A stretch of DNA of 64,000 bases from Shewanella sp. SNU WT4 (GTDB taxonomy: Bacteria > Pseudomonadota > Gammaproteobacteria > Enterobacterales > Shewanellaceae). The stretch spans positions 3,844,001 to 3,908,000 of the forward strand of contig NZ_CP041151.1 in the NCBI RefSeq assembly GCF_006494715.1, given 5' to 3'. The position numbers were made by a program, and so were the translations under genes. Under the pieces are notes generated by a model. It was not told the DNA's origin, made no database searches, and worked only from the letters and a program-made list of their open reading frames with translations. Within the stretch, counting starts at the first letter, position 1, and every line of letters begins with the position of its first letter. Shown one piece after another: positions 1 through 8,204 of the stretch.

Positions 1-57
1 ATTTACAGCGAATAGGCATGATGACCCTAAGTTTGGATAGGTTAGATGAAAATAATA

Positions 58-77
58 AGCGGCCCCTAGAGGCCGCT
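58..77 (-). terminator. Probable terminator of the S46 peptidase gene
   Basis: Inverted repeat agcggcc/ggccgct with a 6-base loop. On the minus strand it is followed by a T-rich but interrupted stretch (TATTATTTTC), so it would end transcription of the peptidase gene that stops at 166. The poor U-tract makes it a weak call. Confidence 0.5.
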
Positions 78-112
78 GAAATCAAGGCGCTTTATCACGC
101 CTGTGGGCTCAA

Positions 113-180
113 GCTTACTTAGCTGTCCCCCTTACTTAACTATCGGCCTTACTTAACTATTGGCCTTACTTAACTATCAC
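113..180. repeat. Degenerate 17-bp tandem repeats over the peptidase stop codon
   Basis: Three contiguous 17-bp copies based on ccttacttaactatcgg occupy 130-180, and a more degenerate fourth lies at about 113-129. The copy at 164-180 contains the stop codon and last codons of the S46 peptidase, so the others look like tandem duplications of the gene's 3' end lying downstream of it. Confidence 0.8.
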
Positions 181-2322
181 CATTTCATTGAGTAAGTTGT
201 CAGCATTATCTACATATTGCATCACCCATAACATGTAACGGCTATCGACCTGAATCGAGCGGTTAATGTCATTATTGTAACCCCAGTCGCCTATGATGCT
301 TTCATAAACGCCATCAAACAGCAGCCCCACTAATTCAGCGCGGCCATTTAAGGTCGGCGAGCCCGAATTACCACCCGTGGTATCTAAGGTCGATAAGAAG
401 TTAACCGGCACAGAATCAATGGCAGCCATATAGTAATCACCATATTGCTTGTCATTAATCAGCTGTAACTGCTTAGCGGGTGCATCAAATGGCTCAGCGC
501 CAGTATCTTTTTGCGTAATACCTTCTAAGCGGGTAAAAGGCAGTGCCTGCAAACCATCTTTTGGCAGATAGCCTTTAACGTGGCCGACAGTGACTCTAAG
601 GCTTGAGTTAGCATCAGCATACACAGGCTTACCTTGCTCACGGTTATAGGCAATGATGGCGTCCATGTATTGCGGCCGCACCTTCATTAAATTGCCGGCT
701 AATTCTTTCGCCTTAGCTTCTTCTGCCATGTCAGATGCATACAAGGCCACAGCTAAGCGGATAAAACTGTCATTGGACGCTGTAAAGTCATTAACCGATT
801 TATCTAACCACGCCAACCGCGTTGCTTGATCATTAAGCTCAGTACGGGCATAGAGCTTATCGACGATTTTTGCGAGCTGCTTAGGAGTCGTGCTTTGATT
901 GATTTTGAAGGCTTTATCAAAGGCAGGGAGTCGCTGATCGGCTGATAACAACTGATAACGGCTCAGCACTTCGAGCATCAAGGCTTTATCCACACTCGCG
1001 GCATAGCGGCGATCAATTCGCTCCATGCCAGACTTAATGCTAACCATATCGCGCTGCTGATACCCAGGCTCACGCTCCGTATCGGTCAGCAGCTTTTCAT
1101 TCGCGAGACGATATAACTTGCGCGCGGTAGGCAGCATAGTGCTTGAGTTCAAATAACTCATGAGCAAGTCGCGGTCTTGATTGTCTTGGCTTTGCTCAAC
1201 TAAACGCTCAAGCTCATTTAAGGTATCGCCATATTGCAAGCTGCGTTCTGGTGATTGCTTAATCCATTGTGCCAATGCCGCTTCTTGAGCTTGGCGCTCG
1301 GCGAGCATGTTAGATTTGCCGTAAAACTCTATCATAGAGCCAAAGTTTTTCGCGTAATTGGCAAGACCTGCCAAAGTACTTTCGTACTTGATTCGCTCAT
1401 CACTGCCCTCAGGCGCGGTGGACTTGATGATATCGATAAAGGTTTCGCGCAGCTCTTTACCACGGGGATAAGCCCAAATAAATTGGTTTTCTACTTCTTG
1501 CGCGGTGCGATAACGGTTAGTGCGGCCAGGATAACCTGCAACCATCACAAAATCGCCGTCACTCACGCCTTTGGCCGAGACTTTAAGGAAGCTTTTAGGC
1601 TCATAAGGCACGTTATCTTGGCTAAAGTCAGCAGGCTTACCGTCTTTGCCCACATAAGCGCGATAAAACGAGAAATCGCCAGTGTGGCGCGGCCACATCC
1701 AGTTATCGATATCGCCGCCATATTTACCGACACTGCCGGCTGGATTATAAGTTAAGCGCACATCACGAATTTCTAACTGCTTAACTAGGTAATACTCTAA
1801 GCCATTGTGAAAGCTATAAACCTGACAACGATAACCGCCGCCTTGCTCGCAATTAGCGACTAACTGCTTTTCTTTCGTTTCAACACCCTTGTAATACTCA
1901 TTGCCTTGCTTAGCGGCAACATCAGCCAAAACCTCTTGAGTCACATTGCTAATGTCTTCAGTGACATAAATACGTGAGCCAGGAGTTGCTGGTAATTCCT
2001 CAGCATAGGTTTTGGCCAGAAAACCGTCTTTCAGCAAGTTTTTTTCTGGGGTCGAATTATATTGAATGGCGCCATGGGCACAGTGATGATTAGTGACCAC
2101 TAAGCCTTTAGGGGACACAAAGGATGCGGTGCACCCCCCTAAACTAATCACAGCATTCATAGGATATTCGGTGAGTTTGGCTATGTTGTTAACATCAATT
2201 TCTAAACCTTTCGCCTTAAGCTCATCAGCCATTGCCGGCAATTGATGTGGCTGCCACATACCCTCATCAGCTAAGGCCGGTAAACTAGTTGCGACCACAG
2301 CTGTTAGTAACCATTTTTTCAT
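166..2322 (-). CDS. S46 family serine dipeptidyl peptidase (DPP7/DPP11 type)
   Basis: Secreted or periplasmic serine exopeptidase that removes dipeptides from peptide N-termini. The preferred start is the ATG at 2320-2322, which gives about 718 residues and a signal peptide (MKKWLLTAVVATSLPALA). A longer reading frame upstream only adds a charged stretch ahead of this signal. The catalytic His lies in TNHHCAHG near the N-terminus, and the nucleophile Ser in TTGGNSGSP near the C-terminus, as in family S46. The residue after the following LFD is Gly. From memory of the family, Gly at this position marks the DPP7 type (hydrophobic P1) and Arg the DPP11 type (acidic P1), so DPP7-like specificity is inferred. 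The gene appears monocistronic: the upstream permease has its own terminator. Length fits the family (about 710-720). Confidence 0.9.
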   Translation of the reverse strand: MKKWLLTAVVATSLPALADEGMWQPHQLPAMADELKAKGLEIDVNNIAKLTEYPMNAVISLGGCTASFVSPKGLVVTNHHCAHGAIQYNSTPEKNLLKDGFLAKTYAEELPATPGSRIYVTEDISNVTQEVLADVAAKQGNEYYKGVETKEKQLVANCEQGGGYRCQVYSFHNGLEYYLVKQLEIRDVRLTYNPAGSVGKYGGDIDNWMWPRHTGDFSFYRAYVGKDGKPADFSQDNVPYEPKSFLKVSAKGVSDGDFVMVAGYPGRTNRYRTAQEVENQFIWAYPRGKELRETFIDIIKSTAPEGSDERIKYESTLAGLANYAKNFGSMIEFYGKSNMLAERQAQEAALAQWIKQSPERSLQYGDTLNELERLVEQSQDNQDRDLLMSYLNSSTMLPTARKLYRLANEKLLTDTEREPGYQQRDMVSIKSGMERIDRRYAASVDKALMLEVLSRYQLLSADQRLPAFDKAFKINQSTTPKQLAKIVDKLYARTELNDQATRLAWLDKSVNDFTASNDSFIRLAVALYASDMAEEAKAKELAGNLMKVRPQYMDAIIAYNREQGKPVYADANSSLRVTVGHVKGYLPKDGLQALPFTRLEGITQKDTGAEPFDAPAKQLQLINDKQYGDYYMAAIDSVPVNFLSTLDTTGGNSGSPTLNGRAELVGLLFDGVYESIIGDWGYNNDINRSIQVDSRYMLWVMQYVDNADNLLNEMVIVK

Positions 2323-2379
2323 TAGTAATTTCCATCTAGACCTATTATTAGCTTTCCCTAACGCTGCCAAATTAAAGAC

Positions 2380-2407
2380 AAAAAAAAGCCGGGTTTCTAC
2401 CCGACTT
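2380..2407 (-). terminator. Intrinsic terminator of the aromatic amino-acid permease gene
   Basis: The stem aagccgggt/acccgactt with loop ttct is followed on the minus strand by eight T residues (plus-strand A run at 2380-2387). It lies 40-70 bp downstream of the permease stop codon at 2451 and separates that gene from the S46 peptidase gene. Confidence 0.85.
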
Positions 2408-2450
2408 TATCATATCAAAACCTAGTGGTTACACTGTTTTGCAAATCTCG

Positions 2451-3635
2451 TTACAAAGCAACCCACAATTGCGCAGCGATAATAACGACACCGGCAATCC
2501 CAGCTAAGCCTAAGGCTAACTTGCCACCGGCCACTTGATAGCCAGAAGTCTGCTGCTGACGCTGCTTAAGCGCCATCATAATTGGCAAGAAAATAATCAT
2601 AAATACCAATGGAATAGCCGCAAAACCTAGCACAGCCACAAAGCCTTCTGGAATATAGAGCGCGCAGGCTAACGGCGGCACAAAGGTCAGTAACCAAGTT
2701 AAGCTGCGACCTTTAATGCTGTTATCAGCTCGAATTAGCTCAGCCACAAAATCATACAGGCTTAAGGTCACACCAAGGAAAGAAGTAATCAAGGCGAGAT
2801 CGGCAAAGAATGATATGGCTTTGCTCACCATAGGGCTTGCCACAATTTGCTGCAAAGCCGTAACTAACTGCGCTAATGAACCTGAAAATGAATCTATGTG
2901 AGTGGCGCCAACTGTGCCTAAGGTCACCAGTAACCATAAGATATAACACAGCAATGGTATGGTTGAGCCGATTAATAAGACTCGCTTTAGGCTCTTGGCA
3001 TCCCCGTCTAAATAGCGCACTAAAGTAGCGATACACACATGAAAACCAAAGGAGGTGAAAATCACAGGAATGGCTATCATCCAGCTATTAGTGAATGAAC
3101 CCGCTACCGTTTGCGATAAAGATACTGAGTTCACTTCAGGCAGCAAGGCCAGCACCACTAAGATGAGCAAGGCTATCATGAGTGAAAATAACACCCGTGA
3201 GACTTTATCAACCCAAGACACACCTAAGGCAGCAAAACCACCCAAAGCCAAGGTAAAAATAATCACAGCTAATTGGTTATCAAGCTGCATATCAAATATA
3301 TTTTGCGCTTTTAATACCAATAACGATGAGCCGCCAGTTAAATAGGCCGCGGTTAATGCAAATAATAAACTTAAGAAAGAAGCCCCTTGAATAAGTTGGC
3401 CTTTTTTACCGAGGATTTTACCAGTAATGGCATGAACGTTATCACCTACGCCTGAGCGTAAGTTAATTTCTAACATAAGTAAGGCGGTATAAGCCGATAC
3501 GCCCCATACCAGCAGTAATAACACCATGGCAGGTAGGATACCCAGAGCGGCGGTCGCTAAGGGTAATGCCAACATGCCAGCACCAATGGCAGTGCCTGCC
3601 ACTATGGCGATTGAGCCTAATATCTTTGAATTCAA
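2451..3635 (-). CDS. tyrP: Aromatic amino-acid (tyrosine-type) permease, HAAAP family
   Basis: Inner-membrane proton-coupled symporter for aromatic amino acids, 394 residues. The N-terminus carries the family signature GTAIGAGMLALPLATA, and about eleven hydrophobic segments run through the protein, ending in a short cytoplasmic tail. Length and N-terminal pattern fit TyrP/Mtr-type carriers; tyrosine specificity is inferred from overall resemblance. The gene is transcribed alone: a strong terminator follows it, and the upstream intergenic region faces a divergent Mn exporter gene. No convincing TyrR box (TGTAAA-N6-TTTACA) was seen upstream. It could instead be a tryptophan-preferring paralogue. 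Confidence 0.82.
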   Translation of the reverse strand: MNSKILGSIAIVAGTAIGAGMLALPLATAALGILPAMVLLLLVWGVSAYTALLMLEINLRSGVGDNVHAITGKILGKKGQLIQGASFLSLLFALTAAYLTGGSSLLVLKAQNIFDMQLDNQLAVIIFTLALGGFAALGVSWVDKVSRVLFSLMIALLILVVLALLPEVNSVSLSQTVAGSFTNSWMIAIPVIFTSFGFHVCIATLVRYLDGDAKSLKRVLLIGSTIPLLCYILWLLVTLGTVGATHIDSFSGSLAQLVTALQQIVASPMVSKAISFFADLALITSFLGVTLSLYDFVAELIRADNSIKGRSLTWLLTFVPPLACALYIPEGFVAVLGFAAIPLVFMIIFLPIMMALKQRQQQTSGYQVAGGKLALGLAGIAGVVIIAAQLWVAL

Positions 3636-4062
3636 AGTTTACGTCCTGTTTTATCTATTATTTATTTTGAGAAAGGACATCAGAACTGCACAAAAGCGTA
3701 TTGATATTAATATCGCTGTGGAAGCACTTATCCCCAATCGTATACCACTAAATACAATATTTAGTGAGACAATTGGCCCCTATAGCTAAGTGGATCCTAG
3801 AGAGATCTATCTCAGCCACAGGGGCTGACTAAATCGCTTAACGCATTCTTTCAACATTGACATATCACATATATTTTTTTGAAGACTATCGCGACCATAG
3901 CAAAGCTATTTCATCGGCACAAGTCCAATGACTTACCCTATTGTTAGGTTTTAACCCATCTCAAGCGTTTTTCGCCCGCAAATGCTCAAAAATTACAGTC
4001 AGGCATTGGCAAGGTGAATAATTACAATCTTTGATTGGCAAAGCGCCATGGCTTGATTACAA

Positions 4063-4216
4063 TGCTCGCCGCTTCGGGGGAGTAGCTAACCTAGACAGAC
4101 AATTCCAATGGATAACGTCAGTGTAGGGATGGATATCAACACAATTGGCCACATGCCATGGTATTCATAGCAAGCATACATAGCCTTATGTATCCGCGCC
4201 CAGCAAGACCTGAGCA
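4063..4216 (+). promoter_or_regulatory. Predicted yybP-ykoY (Mn2+) riboswitch aptamer
   Basis: This sits about 85 bases ahead of a UPF0016 Mn exporter gene, a known position for this class. The 5' part contains gggggagtagc and the 3' part contains gcccagcaagacc, matching the conserved GGGGAGUAG and GCAAGAC loops. The ends can pair as P1 (tgctc 4063-4067 with gagca 4212-4216). Mn2+ binding would be expected to stabilise P1. No gene is seen in the rest of 3636-4301; 3636-4060 should hold the promoters of tyrP and of this transcript, but I could not place them. Confidence 0.8.
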
Positions 4217-4263
4217 CAAGATCCGCACTATTGGGGTGGCGGGATCATTGTGCTTTTGTTTTC
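4214..4263 (+). terminator. Riboswitch-controlled intrinsic terminator
   Basis: The long stem gcacaa-gatccgc (4214-4226) pairs with gcgggatc-a-ttgtgc (4239-4253), with one bulge, and is followed by ttttgtttt. Its first bases (gca, 4214-4216) are also the last bases of aptamer P1, so aptamer folding and terminator folding exclude each other. The expected logic is read-through when Mn2+ is bound. Confidence 0.8.
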
Positions 4264-4301
4264 TTGCCTCATTGTGAGCGCCCCCCCGAGAAAGATGATT
4301 T

Positions 4302-4859
4302 ATGGACGCCCTACTTACCTCAACATTCGCTGTTGCTATCGCCGAAATTGGCGATAAAACTCAATTACTAGCCTTATTGCTAGCTGCGCGCTTTCGCAAT
4401 AAAACTGCCATTATTGCCGGTATTTTATTTGCCACCATACTCAACCATGCCGCCGCTGCCAGTCTTGGCCATTGGGCCATGGGCTTCATATCCGAGCAGA
4501 TGGCGCACTACCTATTAGCCGCCTCTTTCTTTGCCATTGCCTTATGGGTATTAGTGCCAGATAAAATGGATGATGAGCAAACCGGCTTTTACCGCTATGG
4601 CGCCTTTATTGCCACCTTCGTGTTATTTTTCCTGGCAGAAATGGGCGATAAAACTCAAGTGGCGACTGTCGTACTGGCTGGCCGTTTTGATGATTTAGCT
4701 ATGGTGATCTTAGGGACGACCATCGGCATGCTGCTTGCCAATGTACCTGTGGTGATGATGGGCGATTATAGCGCGGAAAAACTGCCATTAACCTTGATTA
4801 GACGCACCTGCGCCATCCTCTTTACCTTAATTGGCATAGTGACCTTATTGTGGCGCTAA
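4302..4859 (+). CDS. mneA: UPF0016/GDT1 family Mn2+ exporter
   Basis: Inner-membrane cation exporter of 185 residues, the usual length of the bacterial family. It has two homologous halves, each with the hallmark E-x-G-D-K-T motif: EIGDKTQLLALLLAARF near residue 16 and EMGDKTQVATVVLAGRF near residue 107. These acidic residues form the cation site in the UPF0016 family. About six membrane segments are visible. In Vibrio, MneA exports manganese and is controlled by a yybP-ykoY riboswitch; the predicted riboswitch and terminator directly upstream support the same role here. The gene stands alone, converging on the catalase gene. Confidence 0.88.
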   Translation: MDALLTSTFAVAIAEIGDKTQLLALLLAARFRNKTAIIAGILFATILNHAAAASLGHWAMGFISEQMAHYLLAASFFAIALWVLVPDKMDDEQTGFYRYGAFIATFVLFFLAEMGDKTQVATVVLAGRFDDLAMVILGTTIGMLLANVPVVMMGDYSAEKLPLTLIRRTCAILFTLIGIVTLLWR

Positions 4860-4889
4860 GGCCAATTAAGCGAGCTTTAACTGCAACCT

Positions 4890-4919
4890 AAAAAACAATG
4901 CCAGCATAAGCTGGCATTG
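4890..4919 (-). terminator. Terminator of the catalase gene
   Basis: A perfect 10-bp stem caatgccagc/gctggcattg with a 4-base loop, followed on the minus strand by TTTTTT. It lies 65-95 bp past the catalase stop codon and about 35 bp past the Mn exporter gene, so it may act on both transcripts, but the U-tract favours the minus strand. Confidence 0.85.
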
Positions 4920-4938
4920 GATTTAGCTATTAAGTTAG

Positions 4939-4994
4939 CGCTTTAGTTCGCTAGTTTTCCTTGGCTAATTTTACTTAGCTAGATTTACTTAGCT
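4939..4994. repeat. 14-bp degenerate tandem repeats over the catalase stop codon
   Basis: Read on the minus strand, four 14-bp units follow each other: TAGCTAAGTAAATC, TAGCTAAGTAAAAT, TAGCCAAGGAAAAC, TAGCGAACTAAAGC. The first contains the end of the catalase gene (AAG TAA). The rest lie just downstream and decay with distance from the gene. Confidence 0.8.
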
Positions 4995-6448
4995 AAGCCT
5001 TGCTTAACGCGCAGGCCATAATCGCTATCCGCGTGAGTAAAATGCTCAACCATACGCTGCTGCACCGCTAAGCTAGTCTGGCTTAAGGTAGAGCAAATGT
5101 TACTCACCAAGCGCTGCTTTTCATCTTCACTAAAGATGCGGTACAAGTTACCGGCTTGGCTATAGTCATCTTGCTCGTAACGGCTGTAACGCGCCGCTTC
5201 TCCTTCTAAGCGTAATGATGGCTCGCTCAAGCTTGGCGCTTCCATTAACGTATCTTGAGTGTTCGGGCCATAGTTAGCGCTGCTATCACCGCCAGTTTGA
5301 TGGCTATGATATGGGCACTGACTGCCTGCCATAGCACCAGCGCGCTGGTAATGATTGCTGCTTGTTGCATGTGGGCAGTTAACCGCTAATTGATTGTAGT
5401 TAGCCCCGATGCGATAACGCTGAGCATCTGCATAAGCAAACAAACGCGCTTGCAGCATTTTATCTGGTGAGGCACCCACACCTGGCACTAAGTTACTTGG
5501 CGCCATTGCCGCTTGCTCAACTTCAGCAAAATAGTTTTGGGGCAGACGGTTAAGTTCCAATACACCAATTTCCATCAGCGGATAATCTTGATGTGGCCAC
5601 ACTTTGGTCAAATCAAACGGATTGATACGGTAATGGTTAGCATCCGCTTCTGGCATGATTTGCACGTTCACCGACCAGCGTGGGAACTGCTTATCCATGA
5701 TAGCAACCACCATATCGCGCTGGCTTGAGTCTGGATCTATGCCTTTTAAAATATCCGCTTGCTCAGCCGTTAAGTTAGCTATGCCTTGCTGACTCTTGAA
5801 ATGGAACTTCACCCAAAAACGCTCGCCCTTGGCATTCCATAACGAGAAAGTATGGGAGCCATAGCCGTGCATTTGCCGATAGTTAGCTGGAATGCCGCGA
5901 TCTGACATTAAGATGGTGACTTGATGCATAGCTTCTGGATTCAGCGCCCAGAAATCCCACATCGCCTGTGGATCTTTTAAATTAGTGTGCGGATTACGCT
6001 TTTGGGTATGAATAAAGTCTGGAAACTTAATGCCATCGCGTAAAAAGAAGGTCGGGGTATTATTACCCACAATGTCGTGATTTCCGCGCTCAGTGTAAAA
6101 GCGCACCGCAAAGCCGCGCGGATCGCGCTCAGCATCGGCAGAACCCATTTCGCCGCCAACGGTAGAAAAGCGCACGAAAGTTTCGGTTTGCTTACCGACA
6201 CCATTGAAATGGTCGGCAATCGTATAGTCACTTAAGTCTTTGGTTAAGGTAAACACCCCATACACACCGGTTCCTTTGGCATGCACTATTCGTTCAGGAA
6301 TACGTTCACGGTTGAAATGCGCGAGCTTCTCAATTAAGTGCCAATCTTGCAGTAATAACGGGCCACGTTCACCGGCAGACAGCGAGTTTTGATCGTCGCT
6401 AATCGGTGCACCATTTTGAGAAGTAAGATATTGAGGTTGCTTGTCCAT
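4985..6448 (-). CDS. katB: Monofunctional heme catalase, small-subunit type
   Basis: Decomposes hydrogen peroxide to water and oxygen. At 487 residues it is a small-subunit catalase without the C-terminal flavodoxin-like domain of large catalases. The distal His is in FNRERIPERIVHAKGTG near residues 45-62, the conserved Asn in the DIVGNNTPTFFLRDG region, and the proximal heme-ligand Tyr in RLFAYADAQRYRIG near residue 340. No export signal is seen, so it is cytoplasmic. The gene is monocistronic, with a strong terminator at 4890-4919. The AT-rich 6449-6693 upstream should hold its promoter. An OxyR site would be expected from family knowledge, but only fragments resembling one were seen. The gene symbol follows Shewanella usage and is tentative. 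Confidence 0.93.
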   Translation of the reverse strand: MDKQPQYLTSQNGAPISDDQNSLSAGERGPLLLQDWHLIEKLAHFNRERIPERIVHAKGTGVYGVFTLTKDLSDYTIADHFNGVGKQTETFVRFSTVGGEMGSADAERDPRGFAVRFYTERGNHDIVGNNTPTFFLRDGIKFPDFIHTQKRNPHTNLKDPQAMWDFWALNPEAMHQVTILMSDRGIPANYRQMHGYGSHTFSLWNAKGERFWVKFHFKSQQGIANLTAEQADILKGIDPDSSQRDMVVAIMDKQFPRWSVNVQIMPEADANHYRINPFDLTKVWPHQDYPLMEIGVLELNRLPQNYFAEVEQAAMAPSNLVPGVGASPDKMLQARLFAYADAQRYRIGANYNQLAVNCPHATSSNHYQRAGAMAGSQCPYHSHQTGGDSSANYGPNTQDTLMEAPSLSEPSLRLEGEAARYSRYEQDDYSQAGNLYRIFSEDEKQRLVSNICSTLSQTSLAVQQRMVEHFTHADSDYGLRVKQGLAK

Positions 6449-6693
6449 TTAACACTCCAATGCATCATTTATGATGCTAAAAATTTGAATTCCCTAAGCC
6501 AAATTATTGGCTTCAATCTGATTGCAATTAGAATAGCGAGTTATCGATTTTATATAAAACGATTAAAACAAATGAAAGCAATCGCAATTACAGATTGAAA
6601 GACCAATCTAGAGAATAAGTTCAAATTTTTGTTAATACTTTGATATGTATCAAGTTAGAGTGGTAAATGACAATTATTTACAAGAACGCTTAG

Positions 6694-7137
6694 TTATTGC
6701 GCACGTTTAACCACGGCAGCTGTCATGCGCGTAATACAAGTTAATTCACCGGCCGCATTAGTAATGCGCACTTCCCAGACTGAGGTGCGTTTGCCCAAAT
6801 GAATCGGCTTAGCCGTTGCAGTTAACAGGCCTTTGCGCGCCGCTTTAATGTGATTGGCATTAATTTCCTGACCCACACAAAAATAGCGAGTGAAATCCAC
6901 CGCAAAATTAGCAGCATAACTGGCCACAGTTTCGGCCAATACCACATTGGCGCCGCCGTGAACTATCCCCAAAGGATTATGCACAGCTGGGGTCGCTTCC
7001 ATAGTGGCTGTCATGTAATCATCACCAATCTCAGTGATACGAATGCCCATGGTTTGCATCAAGGTTCCTTTACCATTGATACCCATATCTAATTGTTCAC
7101 ATTGTTCTATGGTGACAGGTTGAAACCAGATACTCAT
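6694..7137 (-). CDS. menI: Hotdog-fold acyl-CoA thioesterase (YdiI/MenI-like)
   Basis: Single hotdog domain of 147 residues that hydrolyses an acyl-CoA thioester. The motif HNPLGIVHGGANVVLAETVAS near residue 53 matches the YdiI/EntH/PaaI branch, with the catalytic Glu in LAE. YdiI is the 1,4-dihydroxy-2-naphthoyl-CoA hydrolase of menaquinone synthesis in E. coli. Shewanella makes menaquinone, so MenI is plausible, but the branch also contains proofreading (EntH) and generalist thioesterases and substrate cannot be fixed from sequence. It seems to be transcribed alone. Its promoter should lie within 7138-7400, where no other gene was seen. Confidence 0.75.
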   Translation of the reverse strand: MSIWFQPVTIEQCEQLDMGINGKGTLMQTMGIRITEIGDDYMTATMEATPAVHNPLGIVHGGANVVLAETVASYAANFAVDFTRYFCVGQEINANHIKAARKGLLTATAKPIHLGKRTSVWEVRITNAAGELTCITRMTAAVVKRAQ

Positions 7138-7411
7138 ATTTGCATCCTAGAGCATGAAAAAGAAAACAGTGTAATGGGTTTAGCTAAGAGGATGCTAGCG
7201 CTTTTACACGAATTGAGACCTTGCAGCGCACTGATTACTCGAAAAAATAGTAAATATTAGTGTCAATACTGCAGCGATTAGGCCTGCAATCGCCAGCAAC
7301 TGACGCTATCGAAAGAGGGTTTTAGGGGGACATAGTTAAGGCAGTGGCGGCAATGTTGAATCAAATTATGAATGTGAGATCAATTAATCAAACACAATTA
7401 GCCAAAACAGC

Positions 7412-7446
7412 AGCAAAAAATAGCAGGGGTGGTGTCAACGCCCCTT
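7412..7446 (-). terminator. Terminator of the deoD transcript
   Basis: Stem aggggtg/cgcccct (7425-7431 with 7439-7445), with a T-rich tract offset by about four bases on the minus strand and a T-run directly after it on the plus strand. It lies about 50-80 bp past the deoD stop codon. The overlapping inverted repeat ggtgtca (7431-7437)/tgacacc (7469-7475) offers an alternative fold. Confidence 0.6.
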
Positions 7447-7495
7447 TTTTATTGGGATGGGTACGCTGACACCTGTAGGGTAAACCTTCACTTTT

Positions 7496-8203
7496 TTATA
7501 AGGTATGAATCGCCGCTAAGGTCAGCTTAATCATTCCATTGAGAGTATGCTGACGCTCTTCTGCCGTTAAGTGCTGGCCTAAACGAATATGGTCAGTGAC
7601 AGTCATCATGGCCAACGCTTTAGCACCGTATTCAGCAGCAACGGCATATAAACCTGCTGCTTCCATTTCGACGCCCAGAATGCCGTATTTTTCCATTAAA
7701 TCATAACGATTATCATCGCTTGAATAGAATAAATCCGATGAATACAAGTTACCTACACGGTAATTCACGCCTTGCTGCTCAGCGGCATCGACTGCGCGGC
7801 GCAGCAAACCAAAGTCAGCAATCATAGCAAAGTCAGTGTTAGCAAAACGGCTGCGGTTCACCTGCGAATCAGTGCTCGCGCCCATAGCCATCACTACGTC
7901 CATCAGCTTGATATCTTCGCTAATGGCGCCACAAGAACCGATACGGATAATATTTTCAACACCGTATTCAGTGATTAACTCTTTGGCATAAATCGAGATA
8001 GAAGGAATGCCCATACCAGAACCCATCACAGACACTGGCTTACCTTGATACTCACCGGTATAACCTAACATGTTGCGCACATCAGTCACTAAACGGGCAT
8101 TGTCTAAGAAGTTCTCAGCAATGTATTTAGCGCGCAGTGGGTCGCCTGGCATCAACAGTGTCTTAGCAAAATCACCCTTCTGGGCATTAATATGTGGTGT
8201 CAT
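7496..8203 (-). CDS. deoD: Purine nucleoside phosphorylase DeoD
   Basis: Cytoplasmic phosphorylase that splits purine (deoxy)nucleosides with phosphate to give base and (deoxy)ribose-1-phosphate. Its 235 residues match the hexameric bacterial DeoD type. Visible family marks are [13 protein letters not shown] near the N-terminus, [17 protein letters not shown], the phosphate-contacting RIGSCG, the nucleoside-site VEMEAAGLY, and the catalytic Asp in TVTDHI. It starts one base after the stop of the upstream nucleoside transporter gene, so the two form a translationally linked uptake-and-cleavage pair. No other deo genes are in the neighbourhood. Confidence 0.95.
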   Translation of the reverse strand: MTPHINAQKGDFAKTLLMPGDPLRAKYIAENFLDNARLVTDVRNMLGYTGEYQGKPVSVMGSGMGIPSISIYAKELITEYGVENIIRIGSCGAISEDIKLMDVVMAMGASTDSQVNRSRFANTDFAMIADFGLLRRAVDAAEQQGVNYRVGNLYSSDLFYSSDDNRYDLMEKYGILGVEMEAAGLYAVAAEYGAKALAMMTVTDHIRLGQHLTAEERQHTLNGMIKLTLAAIHTL

Positions 8204-8204
8204 G

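Noticed and set aside
1255..1755. Plus-strand frame of 166 codons inside the S46 peptidase gene
   Set aside because: It lies wholly within a well-supported minus-strand gene with signal peptide and catalytic motifs; no Shine-Dalgarno or recognisable protein features.
6449..6693. OxyR binding site ahead of the catalase gene
   Set aside because: Fragments such as GATAACTCGCTAT resemble ATAG-N7-CTAT elements but spacing is wrong and the four-element pattern is incomplete.
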